In this document: positions 1 to 11,400 of the stretch, piece after piece
How the letters are laid out: every line of letters begins with the position of its first letter
How positions within the stretch are numbered: position 1 is the stretch's first letter
Assembly (NCBI GenBank): GCA_964016985.1
Contig: OZ024825.1
Span: 37,943,557-38,007,556, forward strand
Length of the DNA stretch: 64,000 bases
DNA from: Anodontia alba
Taxonomy: Eukaryota > Mollusca > Bivalvia > Lucinida > Lucinidae
Direction: 5' to 3'
Program-made: the position numbers and the translations under genes
The notes under the pieces: generated by a model
What the model was told of the DNA's origin: nothing
Database searches by the model: none
What the model saw: the letters and a program-made list of their open reading frames with translations, nothing else

Positions 1-739
1 GAACCTGGAGGTACTACTGATGTTACAGGGACCGATCCAGACTCCTCACCTCCAACAACCACCTTCTTGGAATGATCACCAAGAAAGGCCCGAATCCAGC
101 CCAGCACATAACCTCGAATTCAATTCAATAAACACAAAATCCTTTATGCCACATTTTTGTATATCATGTTGACAACCCCATGCAGTTTATACCCTTCCCA
201 CCACCACAACCCTCCCCCCACCCACAAAAACCCACTTTCATATAATTTACCCATCTTTCTACACCCCAGCCCTGCCCCAAAACAATTTATACCATGTGTT
301 TTTATGCAGAATTTTGGTAATTTTCGGTGTTTTAAGTACGGTCATTAGGTGTTTTCGGTCTTTCTAGTGACCCCAATTTTAGGTGTGAAACGAATAGTTA
401 GAAGACTTTCTCATCATCCTTCTGAAACCAGCTAAATCGAACAGGTCATTATGTATTCTTTTCGGATCATGACACTTCCTGGTCCGACAGGTGAGTCAAT
501 TTCGGTACAGGTAAACAATTCCGGTTGCTTACATAATATTACTGTTCAAATACAAATGCTCTGTAAACTAACCTAGACATTGTAAGCAAACAAGAACAAA
601 AATAGCTTCAAATGTCTTCCAGTACATCGTGATTTCATTTTGTTTTACTGCTTTTTATGTGTCAACCTGTGTTTGTGACAGACTAAGTTAAGCGTAGACG
701 CCATTTTATCCAGGTAAAGTCTGTTTCCCAATCCTACAA
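1..739. other. AT-rich DNA, no gene recognised
   Basis: Both strands were read. There is no convincing exon, RNA gene or repeat family here. A C-rich tract (about 202-230) and several short A/T runs are present. The segment ends at the A-run that borders element A. Confidence 0.5.
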
Positions 740-751
740 TAAAAAAAAAAA

Positions 752-1100
752 AGGTGCATGCTAATCTACGGTATTCCCGGTATCCATGCCACGGTATTCA
801 TAGAGGTTTATGTATTTGACACAGCATAACATCAAAAGTACTTGGCAGTTTTTAATAATTTAAACACCAAATTAACGGCAATGATCTAAGCTACGAAATA
901 ATGATATTTGATAAAAAAAATATTTGTTGCTGATGTTGCAAGATGTTGTCAAAGTCCCGGTATCGAGATTTACTTGTCCCGGTATCCATAGGGGCATACG
1001 TCTTTGACATAGCACAACATCAAAACTACGCGATCGATTTTAATAAATTAAACACCCTATAAAAAGGCAATACTCCAATCTATGGACAAAATATAAATTC
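752..1100 (+). repeat. Left TIR arm of element A
   Basis: It contains the CCCGGTATC-rich sequence with TTTGACACAGCATAACATC near 813 and a second version near 1001, giving a period of about 188 bp. It reads as the reverse complement of 4300-4709 with scattered substitutions. Homology fades after about 1100. Confidence 0.75.
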
Positions 1101-1683
1101 GAAAACATACAACTGGTATGAATAATATAAAATTAAATTAAACGCAATATTTTAAATTATACGTTGAATTTCGAGTTTTGAAATTTATTTTTGCTATTAT
1201 ATTGATTAGTCAAAGTCCAGGTTTTGCGCTTTGCTCGCCTTCATTTCCACTGTGATTCGATTCAAAGCAGTGCTAAGGCAATACCCTAAAGTATTTTATT
1301 TATTTTTTTTTCTTTTCTTTTCTTTTCAAAATAAAGTTCGAAATGATGAAAAGAGTTCAACTGAAATTTAAAATGTAATGAAATAAACGCAGATCGTTTC
1401 ACGCATCATTTGTCACTTAACGAACCGATTATTTGTTAACGATGAGTAATTAACTTTGTTAACTTCAATAATGACCGCCACGTGTGAATACTTAATGTGA
1501 ACACGCCTTTCCAAATTTTCTATTTTCATTGATATAAAATTTATGTATATTTTTAATCGAACTTGCCGATGCATTTTAATGTTGTAGTTAATGTTTTTTT
1601 TTTTTTTTGTTTTCTTGTTTTTTTTTTAATTTGTTTTCATCGTTTTCGGAACATTGATGAAAATTGCTGGATGCTTAACATAT

Positions 1684-1722
1684 AGGGTAGACCCTGATCA
1701 GACGCCGCGTGCTCTGTTTGCT
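1684..1722. repeat. Partial GATCAGACGCC hairpin element
   Basis: GTAGACCCTGATCAGACGCC is followed by GCGTGCTCTGTTTGC. This is one arm plus a collapsed second arm of the palindromic family seen intact at 62088-62154. A related trace (AACAGTGTAGACCCAGATGA) lies at 2111-2130. Confidence 0.6.
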
Positions 1723-1761
1723 ATATCTTAATGACTGTTTATGTTTTCATTCTATTTTCAG

Positions 1762-1956
1762 GCACTGGTCCTTCATCCAAAATCACTCAAAATTGCTGTT
1801 TGGTGTCATTGTAAACTTCCAGAATTTGTCGATGACATGGTGTGCTGCGAAGGCAGAAAATGCAAACAGTGGTTGTATAAAAAAAAATGCATCGGCTTAA
1901 ATAAATCCTTAGGTACTACATGGCAGTGCGTTTCCTGCGGTCACCTAAATAATTAG
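1762..1956 (+). CDS. PHD-finger-like 3'-terminal exon (partial gene)
   Basis: A splice acceptor (TTCTATTTTCAG) ends at 1761. An open frame of 64 codons follows, ending in TAG at 1954-1956. Residues 15-59 have the spacing of a PHD zinc finger: WCHCK, then DDMVCCEG, RKCKQW, KKKCIGLN and TWQCVSCG near the C-terminus, with the usual tryptophan before the last CxxC. The histidine expected two residues after the middle Trp is absent (W-L-Y-K), and there is one extra residue before the next Cys, so the second zinc site may be damaged. PHD fingers read histone tails in host proteins and also occur in transposon proteins. Lying inside element A, this is more likely transposon cargo or a captured host exon than part of a host gene here. 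No upstream exon was identified. Confidence 0.5.
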   Translation, partial: ALVLHPKSLKIAVWCHCKLPEFVDDMVCCEGRKCKQWLYKKKCIGLNKSLGTTWQCVSCGHLNN

Positions 1957-2364
1957 TGGAATTGATTTTCGTATAATACTTAAAAAAAAACTAGTGGGTG
2001 TCGTGTCGGGCGAATCGCGGAGTCTCATCGGCGTCTACCGCGTTTTCCAATAATCCAGCATTTTTAGTGTATCTACCGTATGTATTCGGACGGACAGACA
2101 AGTCTGTTCAAACAGTGTAGACCCAGATGAAACTGCAGAATCAAGCGTCTCATCAGTGTTTACACTTTTTTCTACTAATCCAGAATTTTTAGACACAGCT
2201 TCAAGTAGTAAATTGTACGTGTTCAAAATTTTTAGAAAAGGTATTGTAAGGGGTTGAAGCTCAGGAGAGTTGAAGCGACAAAATATTTAGGATAAATACG
2301 GTAAATACAGCTTGGGCTAAACTATACTGCAATTATTATAGCTTGGAGTATTGTGTAGTACTGT

Positions 2365-2387
2365 TGTGTGTGTGTGTGTGTGTGTGG
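2365..2387. repeat. (TG)n microsatellite
   Basis: A run of about eleven TG dinucleotides. Confidence 0.9.
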
Positions 2388-2547
2388 GTGTAAATTTATT
2401 TAATGTCTCTATCCAGTTTTCATACTAGGCCGGGCTTATCGCAATACCGGGATTTTAGCATCATCCTGCAGCATCAGTACCCAAATGATTTTTTGGAATA
2501 CCTGTATTTTTTTATTTAACTTGTTTTTTTTCTCTGGTGTTATTTAT

Positions 2548-3677
2548 GCCACCGCCTATTCGAAGAATAGCGGAAGGGCATTAAGTGTTACCCCTGTCCG
2601 TCCCGTACGTACGTACGTCCGGGCCATAACTCATAAACTGTATGGAATATATTAATGAAACTTTACAGGTGCATGCATGACATTGGCGATGTGTCATGAA
2701 CAAGGAAGACAACTCTTGCTTGTTTGGTTTTGAATTATCTGCCCTTGACTTAGTTCCATATAGTAAACCGTATCCGGGCCATAACTCCTAAACCGTATGG
2801 AATATATTTATGAAACTTTACAGGTGCATGCATGACATTGAAACGATGTATCATGAACAAAGAAGACAACTCTTGCTTCTTTGGTTTTTGAATTATCTGC
2901 CCTTGACTAAGTTCCATATAGTAAACCGTGTGCGGGCCATAACTCCTAAACCGTATGGAATATATTTATGAAACTTTACAGGTGCATGCATGACATTGAG
3001 ACGATGTGTAATGAACAAGGAACGCAACTCTTGCTTGTTTGTTTTTTTAATTATCTGCCCTTGACTTCGTTCCATATAGCAAACTGTGTCCGGGGTCATA
3101 ACTCCTTAATCACATGGAATATATTTATGAAACTTTACAGGTGCATGCATGGCATTGAGCTGATGTGTCGTGAAAAAGAAAGACAACTCTTGCTTGTTTG
3201 GTTTTTGAATTATCTGCCCTTGACTTAGTTCCATATAGTAAACCATGTGTGAGCCATAACTCCTAAACCATATGGAATATATTTATGAATATTTACACTT
3301 GCATGCATGACATTGAGGCGATGTGTAATGAACATGGAAGATAACCTTGCTTATTTGGTTATGAATTATCTGCCCTTGACTTAGTTCCATATAGTAAACC
3401 ATGTGTGAGCCATAACTCCTAAACCATATGGAATATATTTATGAATATTTACACTTGCATGCATGACATTGAGGCGATGTGTAATGAACATGGAAGATAA
3501 CCTTGCTTATTTGGTTATGAATTATCTGCCCTTGACTAAGTTCCATATAGTAAACCGTGTGTGGGCCATATCAACCTTAATAATAATTTCATGCTGTACC
3601 TGTCACAATTACATATGTAACCTTTTTCTGAATGGCATTTTGGCGGGGGCATCCGTGTCCTTTGGTCACTTATTCTA
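2548..3677. repeat. Nested repeat block with about six ~157-bp tandem monomers
   Basis: A lead-in (ATGCCACCGCCTATTCGAAG, then a CGTACGTACGTACGTCC tract) is followed by tandem copies starting at about 2621, 2776, 2934, 3093, 3251 and 3407, with a truncated start at 3563. Each opens with GGGCCATAACTCC or a variant and contains TGCATGCATGACATTGA and TTATCTGCCCTTGACT. The block closes with TGGCGGGGGCATCCGTGTCC and TTCTAG. I recall this head, body and tail layout from bivalve repeats. The open frames of 68-86 codons in it are repeat artefacts. Confidence 0.8.
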
Positions 3678-3714
3678 GTAATTTAAAAAAAATCAGTCAA
3701 ATCATATCATATCA

Positions 3715-4709
3715 GAAACCTTTTGATGTTACGCTGTGATGTGCCAAACAATATCGGGACTTTGACATCATACTGCAACATCAGCAGCATATTTTTTTGT
3801 GAATTGTATTCATTTTATGGATTGGAATGATGCATTTAATCGGGTGTTAATTTACTAAAATCAATTAAGTGCGTTGGATATTATGCTTTGTCAAACACAG
3901 AGTCCTCAATGAATAACTGGACATGTGGATCCCGGTACCGGGAATTTGACATAATGCTACAACATCAGCAACTGATATTTTTTTTTATGTTTATAGTTAT
4001 CTTATAGATTGGAACATTGCTTTTAATCAGATGTTTAATTTATTAAAATCAATTAATTTTGATATTATGTCATGTCACACACGGAGACCGCAATGAATTA
4101 CAAGGACATGTGAACCTCAATACCGGTACATTGACAGAGTGCCACATCATCAGCAACTGACATATTTTTACAAACTTATATTTTGTTCATAGATTAGAGT
4201 ATTGCCTTTTATAGGGTGTTTAATTTATTAAAATCGATCACGTCGTTTTGATGTTATGCCATGTCAAAGGCGTATGCCCCTATGGATACCAGAACATGTG
4301 AACCTCGATATCGAGACTTTGACAGAATGCCATATCATCAGCAACTGACATATTTTTACAAATTTTATATTTTGTTCATAGATTAAAGTATTGCTTTTTA
4401 TGGGGTGTTTAATTTATTAAAATCGATCATGTCTTTTTGATGTTATGCCATGTCAAAGACGTATGCATCTATGGATACCGGGACAAGTGAATCTCGATAC
4501 CGGGACTTTGACAACATGCTGCAACGTCAGCAACAAAACATTTTTTTAATCAAATATCATTACTTTGTAGATTAGATTATCGTCGTTAATTTGGTGTTTA
4601 AATTATTAAAAACTGCCAAGTACCTTTGATGTTATGCTGTGTCAAACACATAAACCTTTATGAATACCGTGACATGGATACCGGGAATACCGTAGATTAG
4701 TATGCACCT
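3715..4709 (-). repeat. Right TIR arm of element A with ~188-bp subrepeats
   Basis: Recurring TTGATGTTATGC-type starts lie at about 3721, 3874, 4059, 4249, 4438 and 4626, so the period is 185-190 bp after the first. The last copies match the left arm (752-1100) in inverted orientation. The arm is longer than the left one because it has more subrepeats. Confidence 0.75.
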
Positions 4710-4928
4710 AAAAAAAAACGTAGCCCAGTACCAGGCATCATTCGAATAAAACCTGTACCCACGAATCCGGGTCAAGTCGGCCCCGAGTCAAGTCGGCCCG
4801 GGTCAACTCGGCCAGGTCAACTGGGCCTGTATGGGGGCCCAGGTATGGGGGAAGGGTGGTTAGGCTAGAAGGTGGGTGTATCTGTATGTCTATCTGTCTG
4901 TCTGTTAATACATTCCTGAATTTTTCAG

Positions 4929-5049
4929 CAACCTTAAAAGTATCCAGCCGTGAATTATTAATGGCATGTCAAAGGTATTCCAATCATGTGCTTAACCAAC
5001 CAATTAAAATTCAGGTCTTTAATGCCTTAGCGGCTGTGCAAACAAATCC
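4929..5049 (+). CDS. Possible internal exon in element B
   Basis: An acceptor (CCTGAATTTTTCAG) ends at 4928 and a consensus donor GTAAGT starts at 5050. The 121 bp between are open in one frame, with residues such as SSRELLMACQRYSN and VFNALAAVQTNP. I do not recognise the sequence. The case rests only on good splice borders and an open frame; a chance combination is possible. Confidence 0.25.
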
Positions 5050-5344
5050 GTAAGTGTGAAAGTACTGATTAGAACAATTAATTTGGTGGAAAACAAATTA
5101 CTATTGATGTGTTATAATTAAAGACGTTTTGTTTTCTTACAATTTGCTTACATCCCTAATTAAGTTGGTAACTCCTTGAATTAGTCCCTAAAAATAATTT
5201 AAATCAAAAGCGCACGAAAACAATCTTTTGTTGAAAAACTTTCTTTAATTCGCCAACATAGTCTGTATAAAATGCCCGAGTAAATGGATTCAGTATCAGA
5301 TCCCAATCTGGAATCGTCATAGTTACTTGCTTTTTATAACCGCC

Positions 5345-5447
5345 ATGTCTGCTTTGTGTATTGTGTGTAAGGTGTTTGTCACTGGGCGTAAGCATGCAGT
5401 CTCTTGTGATGCTTGCGAACGCTGGCAGCATCGTCTGTGCGGAACAG
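5345..5447 (+). CDS. First coding exon with PHD/FLYWCH-like Cys finger
   Basis: ATG at 5345 opens 34 codons and the first base of a 35th, ending exactly at a strong donor (ACAG/GTAAAG, GT at 5448). The peptide starts MSALCIVCK and continues to SCDACERWQHRLCGTG. The pattern is C-x2-C, then C-x2-C, W-Q-H and C, which fits the first two-thirds of a PHD-type cross-brace finger. From memory, such N-terminal fingers begin many mollusc proteins that continue into FLYWCH/MULE-transposase domains. The next exon should supply the final Cys pair but was not found before the right terminus of element B, so the gene here is probably truncated. Confidence 0.5.
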
Positions 5448-5839
5448 GTAAAGTAGCTTTTTTTTCCATTTGAATATTCTGATTTATTTACCGGATCTTT
5501 TAAGAGTGTTTGGTATCCTGAAAAGGACACAATATAATTGCCTAAAAAACATATTAAATATGCAAATAACGTCACTTATTACTAATAAGTCCTCAGCTTG
5601 ACCTATCACTAATTAGTGCAATTCGGGGATAATAGAAAATAAATTTTGTTATAAATAACATCCGAAAGACAAACAAACAGCAATTAAGTCATAAATTATA
5701 TATTAATAAGTGAATAATTGAACAAATAAGTGTGTTGCGATAATGTGTTTGTGTAACCTACAAAACAGGCCGAGTTGACTCGGCCGAGTTGACTCGGGGG
5801 CCGAGTTGGTTACAGGCCGAGTTGACCCTTGACCGTACC

Positions 5840-5965
5840 CATTAGCACTGTAAAACATTGCACTGCACCAGCCGGTGCAAAACTGCATGTTTGCCCAACC
5901 AAGACTCAGATCAGCCTGTACATCAGCGCAGTCTGATCAGTCTTCACAGGGTACTATGTGGGAAA
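5840..5965. repeat. Interspersed GATCAGCCTGTACATCAGCGC-type element
   Basis: It includes CAACCAAGACTCAGATCAGC and CGCAGTCTGATCAGTCTTCA. The same arrangement (GACCAGCATGTGCATTCGCG then CAGTCTGATAAG) recurs near 53397-53435, so this is a dispersed repeat, not a gene. Confidence 0.55.
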
Positions 5966-6185
5966 AGAATCTGCGATTCGTTTGTTCGCTGATGTCTGTA
6001 TCTGCTATCGTCAGATTGATAGCACTGAAGACTCATCGAAACTCCAAAAGGATCTAGATCAACCTCGATCAGTGATCAACAGGGTAAACAGTAAAGATGC
6101 CCAATCGCGCATCAATAACATTTGGTGACCTTTGTATTTTGCATGGTAGCTGTTACTATTTAGTAACTTGACACCCGATCGGGCA

Positions 6186-6464
6186 CATCACGAAAACACA
6201 TCTATATAATTTCGACCCCCTTAAACCCCACTTTTATATAGTAAAACTGGGGTTTACAGCGGTATACATTATTTTTCTTATTTCTGCTCATAAACATAGA
6301 TTGTGGGTACTCGTTAGAACCGCCTCAACGAGGCGGTTCTAAAGAGTACCCACAATCTATGTTTGAGCAGAAATATGGAAAATATCAGAATTATTTATCT
6401 GAAAATTTTCCCTTTTTGGTTGTAAAATTTTCAGTATATTTAAATAGGCGTGTTTTCGTAATGA
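6186..6464. mobile_element. CGTTAGAAC-core MITE, copy 1
   Basis: It is bounded by CATCACGAAAACAC on the left and GGCGTGTTTTCGTAATGA on the right. The central palindrome at 6292-6364 reads ACTCGTTAGAACCGCCTC and then its complement. Internal arms include CCCCCTTAAACCCCACTTTT and GAAAATTTTCCC. Eight copies in this window share ends, arms and core. No transposase is encoded. Confidence 0.85.
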
Positions 6465-7784
6465 TCATTTGATCATTTTTGTAGTACCATCAGAAAAAAA
6501 AAAGATGTATCACAGTTTTTTACCAATCTCCACCAAATTTCGGGAGTTTAAAGATAAATAAATTATCTAACTTTTGATCATCAGAATTTTTTAAAATGCC
6601 TAGAAAAAAATTATTAAGGTTTAAAGTCAATATTTTTGTTTTGCACTTGTTTTGCACTTCTGTGTATTCCAATTGGGAACACATGACATTTGTGATTCCG
6701 ATTGGGAAACAGCACTTTCCGTTTGGGAACCGTGACTCGAAATTATGTTGCCCGATCAGGATACAAACAAGAAGCAAGTCACATACTGACTTTGAATGTT
6801 TAAAAAGCTTTGATTGTGTAGAGTTTTCAGCAGCCTTTAAAAAGATTGGGTTTAAAATTTGATATTTCTTCTGTATCTCTGTGTTTCCTCAAACACAAGC
6901 AAAATATGTTGTTAACAGACAGCCTCTTAGATTTTATTTTATCTATCTTTAATGTGTGTTTTGTTTCCAAAGAATAATATAATATAACTTCAAGACGGGA
7001 ATGGGAATGTTATTAGGAGAAAATATATTTTCTTTCCTGAAATGATCAGATATTTTAAACCCAGGCATTTTTATTATTATAAAAAAAAGAACAAAAAAAA
7101 AAAAAAAAAAAACAATTTCGTTTTCAGTCTATACAAAAATTCTTAAGATTTGCCTTCCCACTGGGTGCAAAAAAAAGCGAAAGCTTTGCCGCAATGGAAA
7201 ATGAGTACCCATATAAAAAATAGAAAGGAAGGCAATGAACAGGAATCGATACAATTATCCCACTCCTCCCATCAGAGACATCAAAGGGAGAGAAACATAA
7301 GCACGAAATAGCTGGACCCTAATGGAAACATCACTAGCAGAAAGCCAAACGGATAGTTACTTTCCCACAAAGTGGCCAAATGGCTATCCAAAACAAAAAG
7401 ATGTAAACGACACACTCATTCAAAGACGAACTATAACAAAATAAACCATGAGAGAAGAACCGCCTTGGAACGGTCAGTATTTCACTGAGATGAGTACCCA
7501 TATAAAACTACATGTATTAAATATACTCAAAAACTTTAGATACGCACAGGTGAGTATATCTCAAATATATCATGGGCTATACTAGATATCTCAGCGAACT
7601 TCATATTTTCTGAAAGGAAACTTTTCTGATATAGCATTACTGAATTCTGATTAATTTGCAATCATCAGTGCGTGATTAGGAAAACCTACATTTTCTAAAA
7701 AAATCAAAACTGTACAAAATTTATTGAAATGAATTGACCGAACTGCACTGAAAAGTGCATAAATTTTCCACCACTTGCCATTTA
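6465..7784. other. AT-rich DNA, no gene recognised
   Basis: Three short TTCCxATTGGGAAC-like motifs lie between 6668 and 6738 and alternate in direct array. A direct repeat GAGTACCCATATAAA flanks about 300 bp (7203 and 7493), and an A-run lies at 7081-7111. None gives a supported gene. Confidence 0.4.
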
Positions 7785-8090
7785 ATATACAGTATCTGAT
7801 TCGTGCCCCGCGAGCATTCATGCATGCACGACACCTTCTGGGCAAGCTAGCGATTGTGCGACAGATTAGCTCCCTTGATATTCGTCACCATTTCTCTTGT
7901 AATGCCCGTACAAGTTGTTTCAAATTGTTGCAATGCTGGGGTATTTTGCGCACCCGGCTACCTAAGCATCCCAAATGTGCTCAATCGGTGACATATCGTG
8001 GGATTTGGCTGGCCACGGCAGTTCAAACCATGCTGTCTTAGAAAGTCTTAGGCCCAGTGTGGGCGGGCGTTGTTGTCCTGGAACTTAAAG
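7785..8090 (-). pseudogene. Tc1/mariner transposase C-terminal remnant
   Basis: Read on the minus strand, conserved Tc1-family blocks appear in order. DNNARPH is coded near 8065-8080, WPAKSHDMSPIEHIWDA near 7968-8017, and RRCRACMNARGARIRY near 7795-7843. The blocks lie in different frames with in-frame stops between them (a TAG directly after the IWDA block), so several frameshifts separate them. DN and the SPIEHIWD glutamate belong to the DDE catalytic core of Tc1 transposases. The catalytic N-terminal half is absent. The fragment ends where the 166-bp repeats next to the satellite begin. Confidence 0.75.
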
Positions 8091-8110
8091 TTTCCAGCCA
8101 TGCGCTGGTA

Positions 8111-8417
8111 AAAAACTTTAAAATTCTTCTTGTCAGAAACCACCTGACTGATTTCAATATTACTTGGCAGAAATGTTTCCGTGGTGACCCTCTACCAAGA
8201 TTGTTCAAGCAATCATCATTCGTCAAAACACATGGCTGCTAGGGGTGGGGCTTATTTTCCCTATATATCTAAGTAGAAAACTTTAAAAATCTTTTTGTCA
8301 GAAACCACTGAACCGATTTCGATATAACTTGGCAGGGATGTTCCAATGGTGACCCTCTACCAAGTTTGTTCAAGCTGTCATGATTCGTCAAAAAACATGG
8401 CCATTAGGGGATAGGGA
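8111..8417 (+). repeat. Two ~166-bp tandem repeats bordering the satellite
   Basis: Copies begin at 8111 and 8277. Each has CTTTAAAAATCTT, GTCAGAAACCAC, ACTTGGCAG, GGTGACCCTCTACCAAG, TTGTTCAAGC and ATTCGTCAAAA. The second copy is cut off at 8417, where the 161-bp array starts without a spacer. This family resembles a dispersed tandem repeat I recall from bivalve genomes and is unrelated in sequence to the 161-bp monomer. Confidence 0.8.
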
Positions 8418-11400
8418 TCATTTGGATGAAAAAGGAGTCGAAGAGCGAAATGCGCAAAAAATGTCCCTAGGGCCGGGGTGGGGAAAAACTTCAATTTTTT
8501 TGATTTTTCAAAAAGTTTTCAAATCTGAAGGAAAGCATCATATTTTCACTTTAGGACAACTAAAATATCAAAATACACTCATTTGGATGAAAAAGGAGTC
8601 GAAGAGCGAAATGCGCAAAAAATGTCCCTAGGGCCAGGGTGGGGAAAAACTTCAATTTTTTTGATTTTTCAAAAAGTTTTCAAATCTGAAGGAAAGCATC
8701 ATATTTTCACTTTAGGACAACTAAAATATCAAAATACACTCATTTGGATGAAAAAGGAGTCGAAGAGCGAAATGCGCAAAAAATGTCCCTAGGGCCGGGG
8801 TGGGGAAAAACTTCAATTTTTTTGATTTTTCAAAAAGTTTTCAAATCTGAAGGAAAGCATCATATTTTCACTTTAGGACAACTAAAATATCAAAATACAC
8901 TCATTTGGATGAAAAAGGAGTCGAAGAGCGAAATGCGCAAAAAATGTCCCTAGGGCCGGGGTGGGGAAACACTTCAATTTTTTTGATTTTTCAAAAAGTT
9001 TTCAAATCTGAAGGAAAGCATCATATTTTCACTTTAGGACAACTAAAATATCAAAATACACTCATTTGGATGAAAAAGGAGTCGAAGAGCGAAATGCGCA
9101 AAAAATGTCCCTAGGGCCGGGTGGGGAAAAACTTCAATTATTTTGATTTTTCAAAAAGTTTTCAAATCTGAAGGAAAGCATCATATTTTCACTTTAGGAC
9201 AACTAAAATATCAAAATACACTCATTTGGATGAAAAAGGAGTCGAAGAGCGAAATGCGCAAAAAATGTCCTTAGGGCCGGGGTGGGGAAAAACTTCAATT
9301 TTTTTTGATTTTTCAAAAAGTTTTCAAATCTGAAGGAAAGCATCACATTTTCACTTTAGGACAACTAAAATATCAAAATGCACTCATTTGGATGAAAAAG
9401 GAGTCAAAGAGCAAAATGCGCAAAAAATGTCCCTAGGGCCGGGGTGGGGAAAAACTTCAATTTTTTTGATTTTTCAAAAAGTTTTCAAATCTGAAGGAAA
9501 GCATCACATTTTCACTTTAGGACAACTAAAATATCAAAATGCACTCATTTGGATGAAAAAGGAGTCAAAGAGCAAAATGCGCAAAAAATGTCCCTAGGGC
9601 CGGGGTCGGGAAAAACTTCAATTTTTTTGATTTTTCAAAAAGTTTTCAAATCTGAAGGAAAGCATCATATTTTCACTTTAGGACAACTAAAATATCAAAA
9701 TACACTCATTTGGATGAAAAAGGAGTGGAAGAGCGAAATGCTCAAAAAATGTCCTTAGGGCCGGGGTGGGGAAAAACTTCAAATTTTTTTGATTTTTCAA
9801 AAAGTTTTCAAATCTGAAGGAAAGCATCACATTTTCACTTTAGGACAACTAAAATATCAAAATACACTCATTTGGATGAAAAAGAAGTCAAAGAGCAAAA
9901 TGTGCAAAAAATGTCCCTAGGGCTGGGGTGGGGAAAAACTTCAATTTTTTTGATTTTTCAAAAAGTTTTCAAATCTGAAGGAAAGCATCACATTTTCACT
10001 TTAGGACAACTAAAATATCAAAATGCACTCATTTGGATGAAAAAGGAGTCAAAGAGCAAAATGCGCAAAAAATGTCCCTAGGGCCGGGGTGGGGAAAAAC
10101 TTCAATTTTTTTGATTTTTCAAAAAGTTTTCAAATCTGAAGGAAAGCATCATATTTTCACTTTAGGACAACTAAAATATCAAAATACACTCATTTGGATG
10201 AAAAAGGAGTCGAAGAGCGAAATGCGCAAAAAATGTCCTTAGGACCGGGGTGGGGAAAAACTTCAATTTTTTTTTATTTTTCAAAAAGTTTTCAAATCTG
10301 AAGGAAAGCATCACATTTTCACTTTAGGACAGCTAAAATATCAAAATACACTCATTTGGATGAAAAAGGAGTCGAAAAGCGAAATGCGCAAAAAATGTCC
10401 CTAGTGCCGGGGTGGGGAAAAACTTCAATTTTTTTTTATTTTTCAAAAAGTTTTCAAATCTGAAGGAAAGCATCACATTTTCACTTTAGGACAACTAAAA
10501 TATCAAAATACACTCATTTGGATGAAAAAGGAGTCGAAGAGCGAAATGCGCAAAAAATGTCCCTAGGGCCGGGGTGGGGAAAAACTTCAATTTTTTTTTG
10601 ATTTTTCAAAAAGTTTTCAAATCTGAAGGAAAGCATCATATTTTCACTTTATGACAACTAAAATATCAAAATACACTCATTTGGATGAAAAAGGAGTTGA
10701 AGAGCGAAATGCGCAAAAAATGTCCCTAGGGCCGGGGTGGGGAAAAACTTCAATTTTTTTTTATTTTTCAAAAAGTTTTCAAATCTGAAGGAAAGCATCA
10801 TATTTTCACTTTAGGACAACTAAAATATCGAAATACACTCATTTGGATGAAAAAGGAGTCGAAGAGCGAAATGCGCAAAAAATGTCCCTAGGGCCGGGGT
10901 GGGGAAAAACTTCAATTTTTTTGATTTTTCAAAAAGTTTTCAAATCTGAAGGAAAGCATCATATTTTCACTTTAGGACAACTAAAATATCAAAATACACT
11001 CATTTGGATGAAAAAGGAGTCAAAGAGCGAAATGCGCAAAAAATGTCCCTAGGGCCGGGGTGGGGAAAAACTTCAATTTTTTTTTATTTTTCAAAAAGTT
11101 TTCAAATCTGAAGGAAAGCATCACATTTTCACTTTAGGACAACTAAAATATCAAAATACACTCATTTGGATGAAAAAGGAGTCGAAGAGCGAAATGCGCA
11201 AAAAATGTCCTTAGGGCCGGGGTGGGGAAAAACTTCAATTTTTTTTGATTTTTCAAAAAGTTTTCAAATCTGAAGGAAAGCATCACATTTTCACTTTAGG
11301 ACAACTAAAATATCAAAATACACTCATTTGGATGAAAAAGGAGTCGAAGAGCGAAATGCGCAAAAAATGTCCCTAGTGCCGGGATGGGGAAAAACTTCAA

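Larger units (their letters stand above)
752..4709. mobile_element. Element A: DNA transposon-like unit with long subrepeated TIRs
   Basis: The left end starts AGGTGCATGCTAATCTACGG and the right end is its near-perfect reverse complement, finishing ATGCACCT at 4709. The inverted homology continues inward for about 350 bp on the left and much further on the right, where the same sequence is reiterated. Both ends abut an A-run in the same orientation (741-751 and 4710-4718), so a 9-bp A-rich target duplication is possible but cannot be told from chance. Long TIRs and a target duplication of about 9 bp would suit a Mutator-like (MULE) element. No transposase core is visible; the only coding trace is the finger exon at 1762-1956. 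A separate repeat block (2548-3677) is nested inside. Superfamily is inference; the inverted arms are directly seen. Confidence 0.7.
4767..5826. mobile_element. Element B: TIR element with GGTCAACTCGGCC-repeat termini
   Basis: The left terminus (about 4767-4830) has four tandem copies of GGTCAAGTCGGCC or GGTCAACTCGGCC. The right terminus (about 5766-5826) has four copies of the reverse complement (GGCCGAGTTGACTC). The outermost GTACCCA motif is also mirrored. The enclosed ~0.95 kb contains two exon-like pieces (4929-5049 and 5345-5447). Exact ends and a target duplication could not be fixed. It may be an internally deleted MULE-like element or the remains of a gene-carrying element; the superfamily is inferred. 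Confidence 0.6.

Noticed and set aside
2893..3678. Frames of 68-86 codons at 2893-3678
   Set aside because: They lie wholly or mostly within the 157-bp tandem monomers and its tail, and repeat with them.
743..4718. Firm 9-bp target duplication for element A
   Set aside because: Both flanks are A-runs of different length, so the match carries little information.
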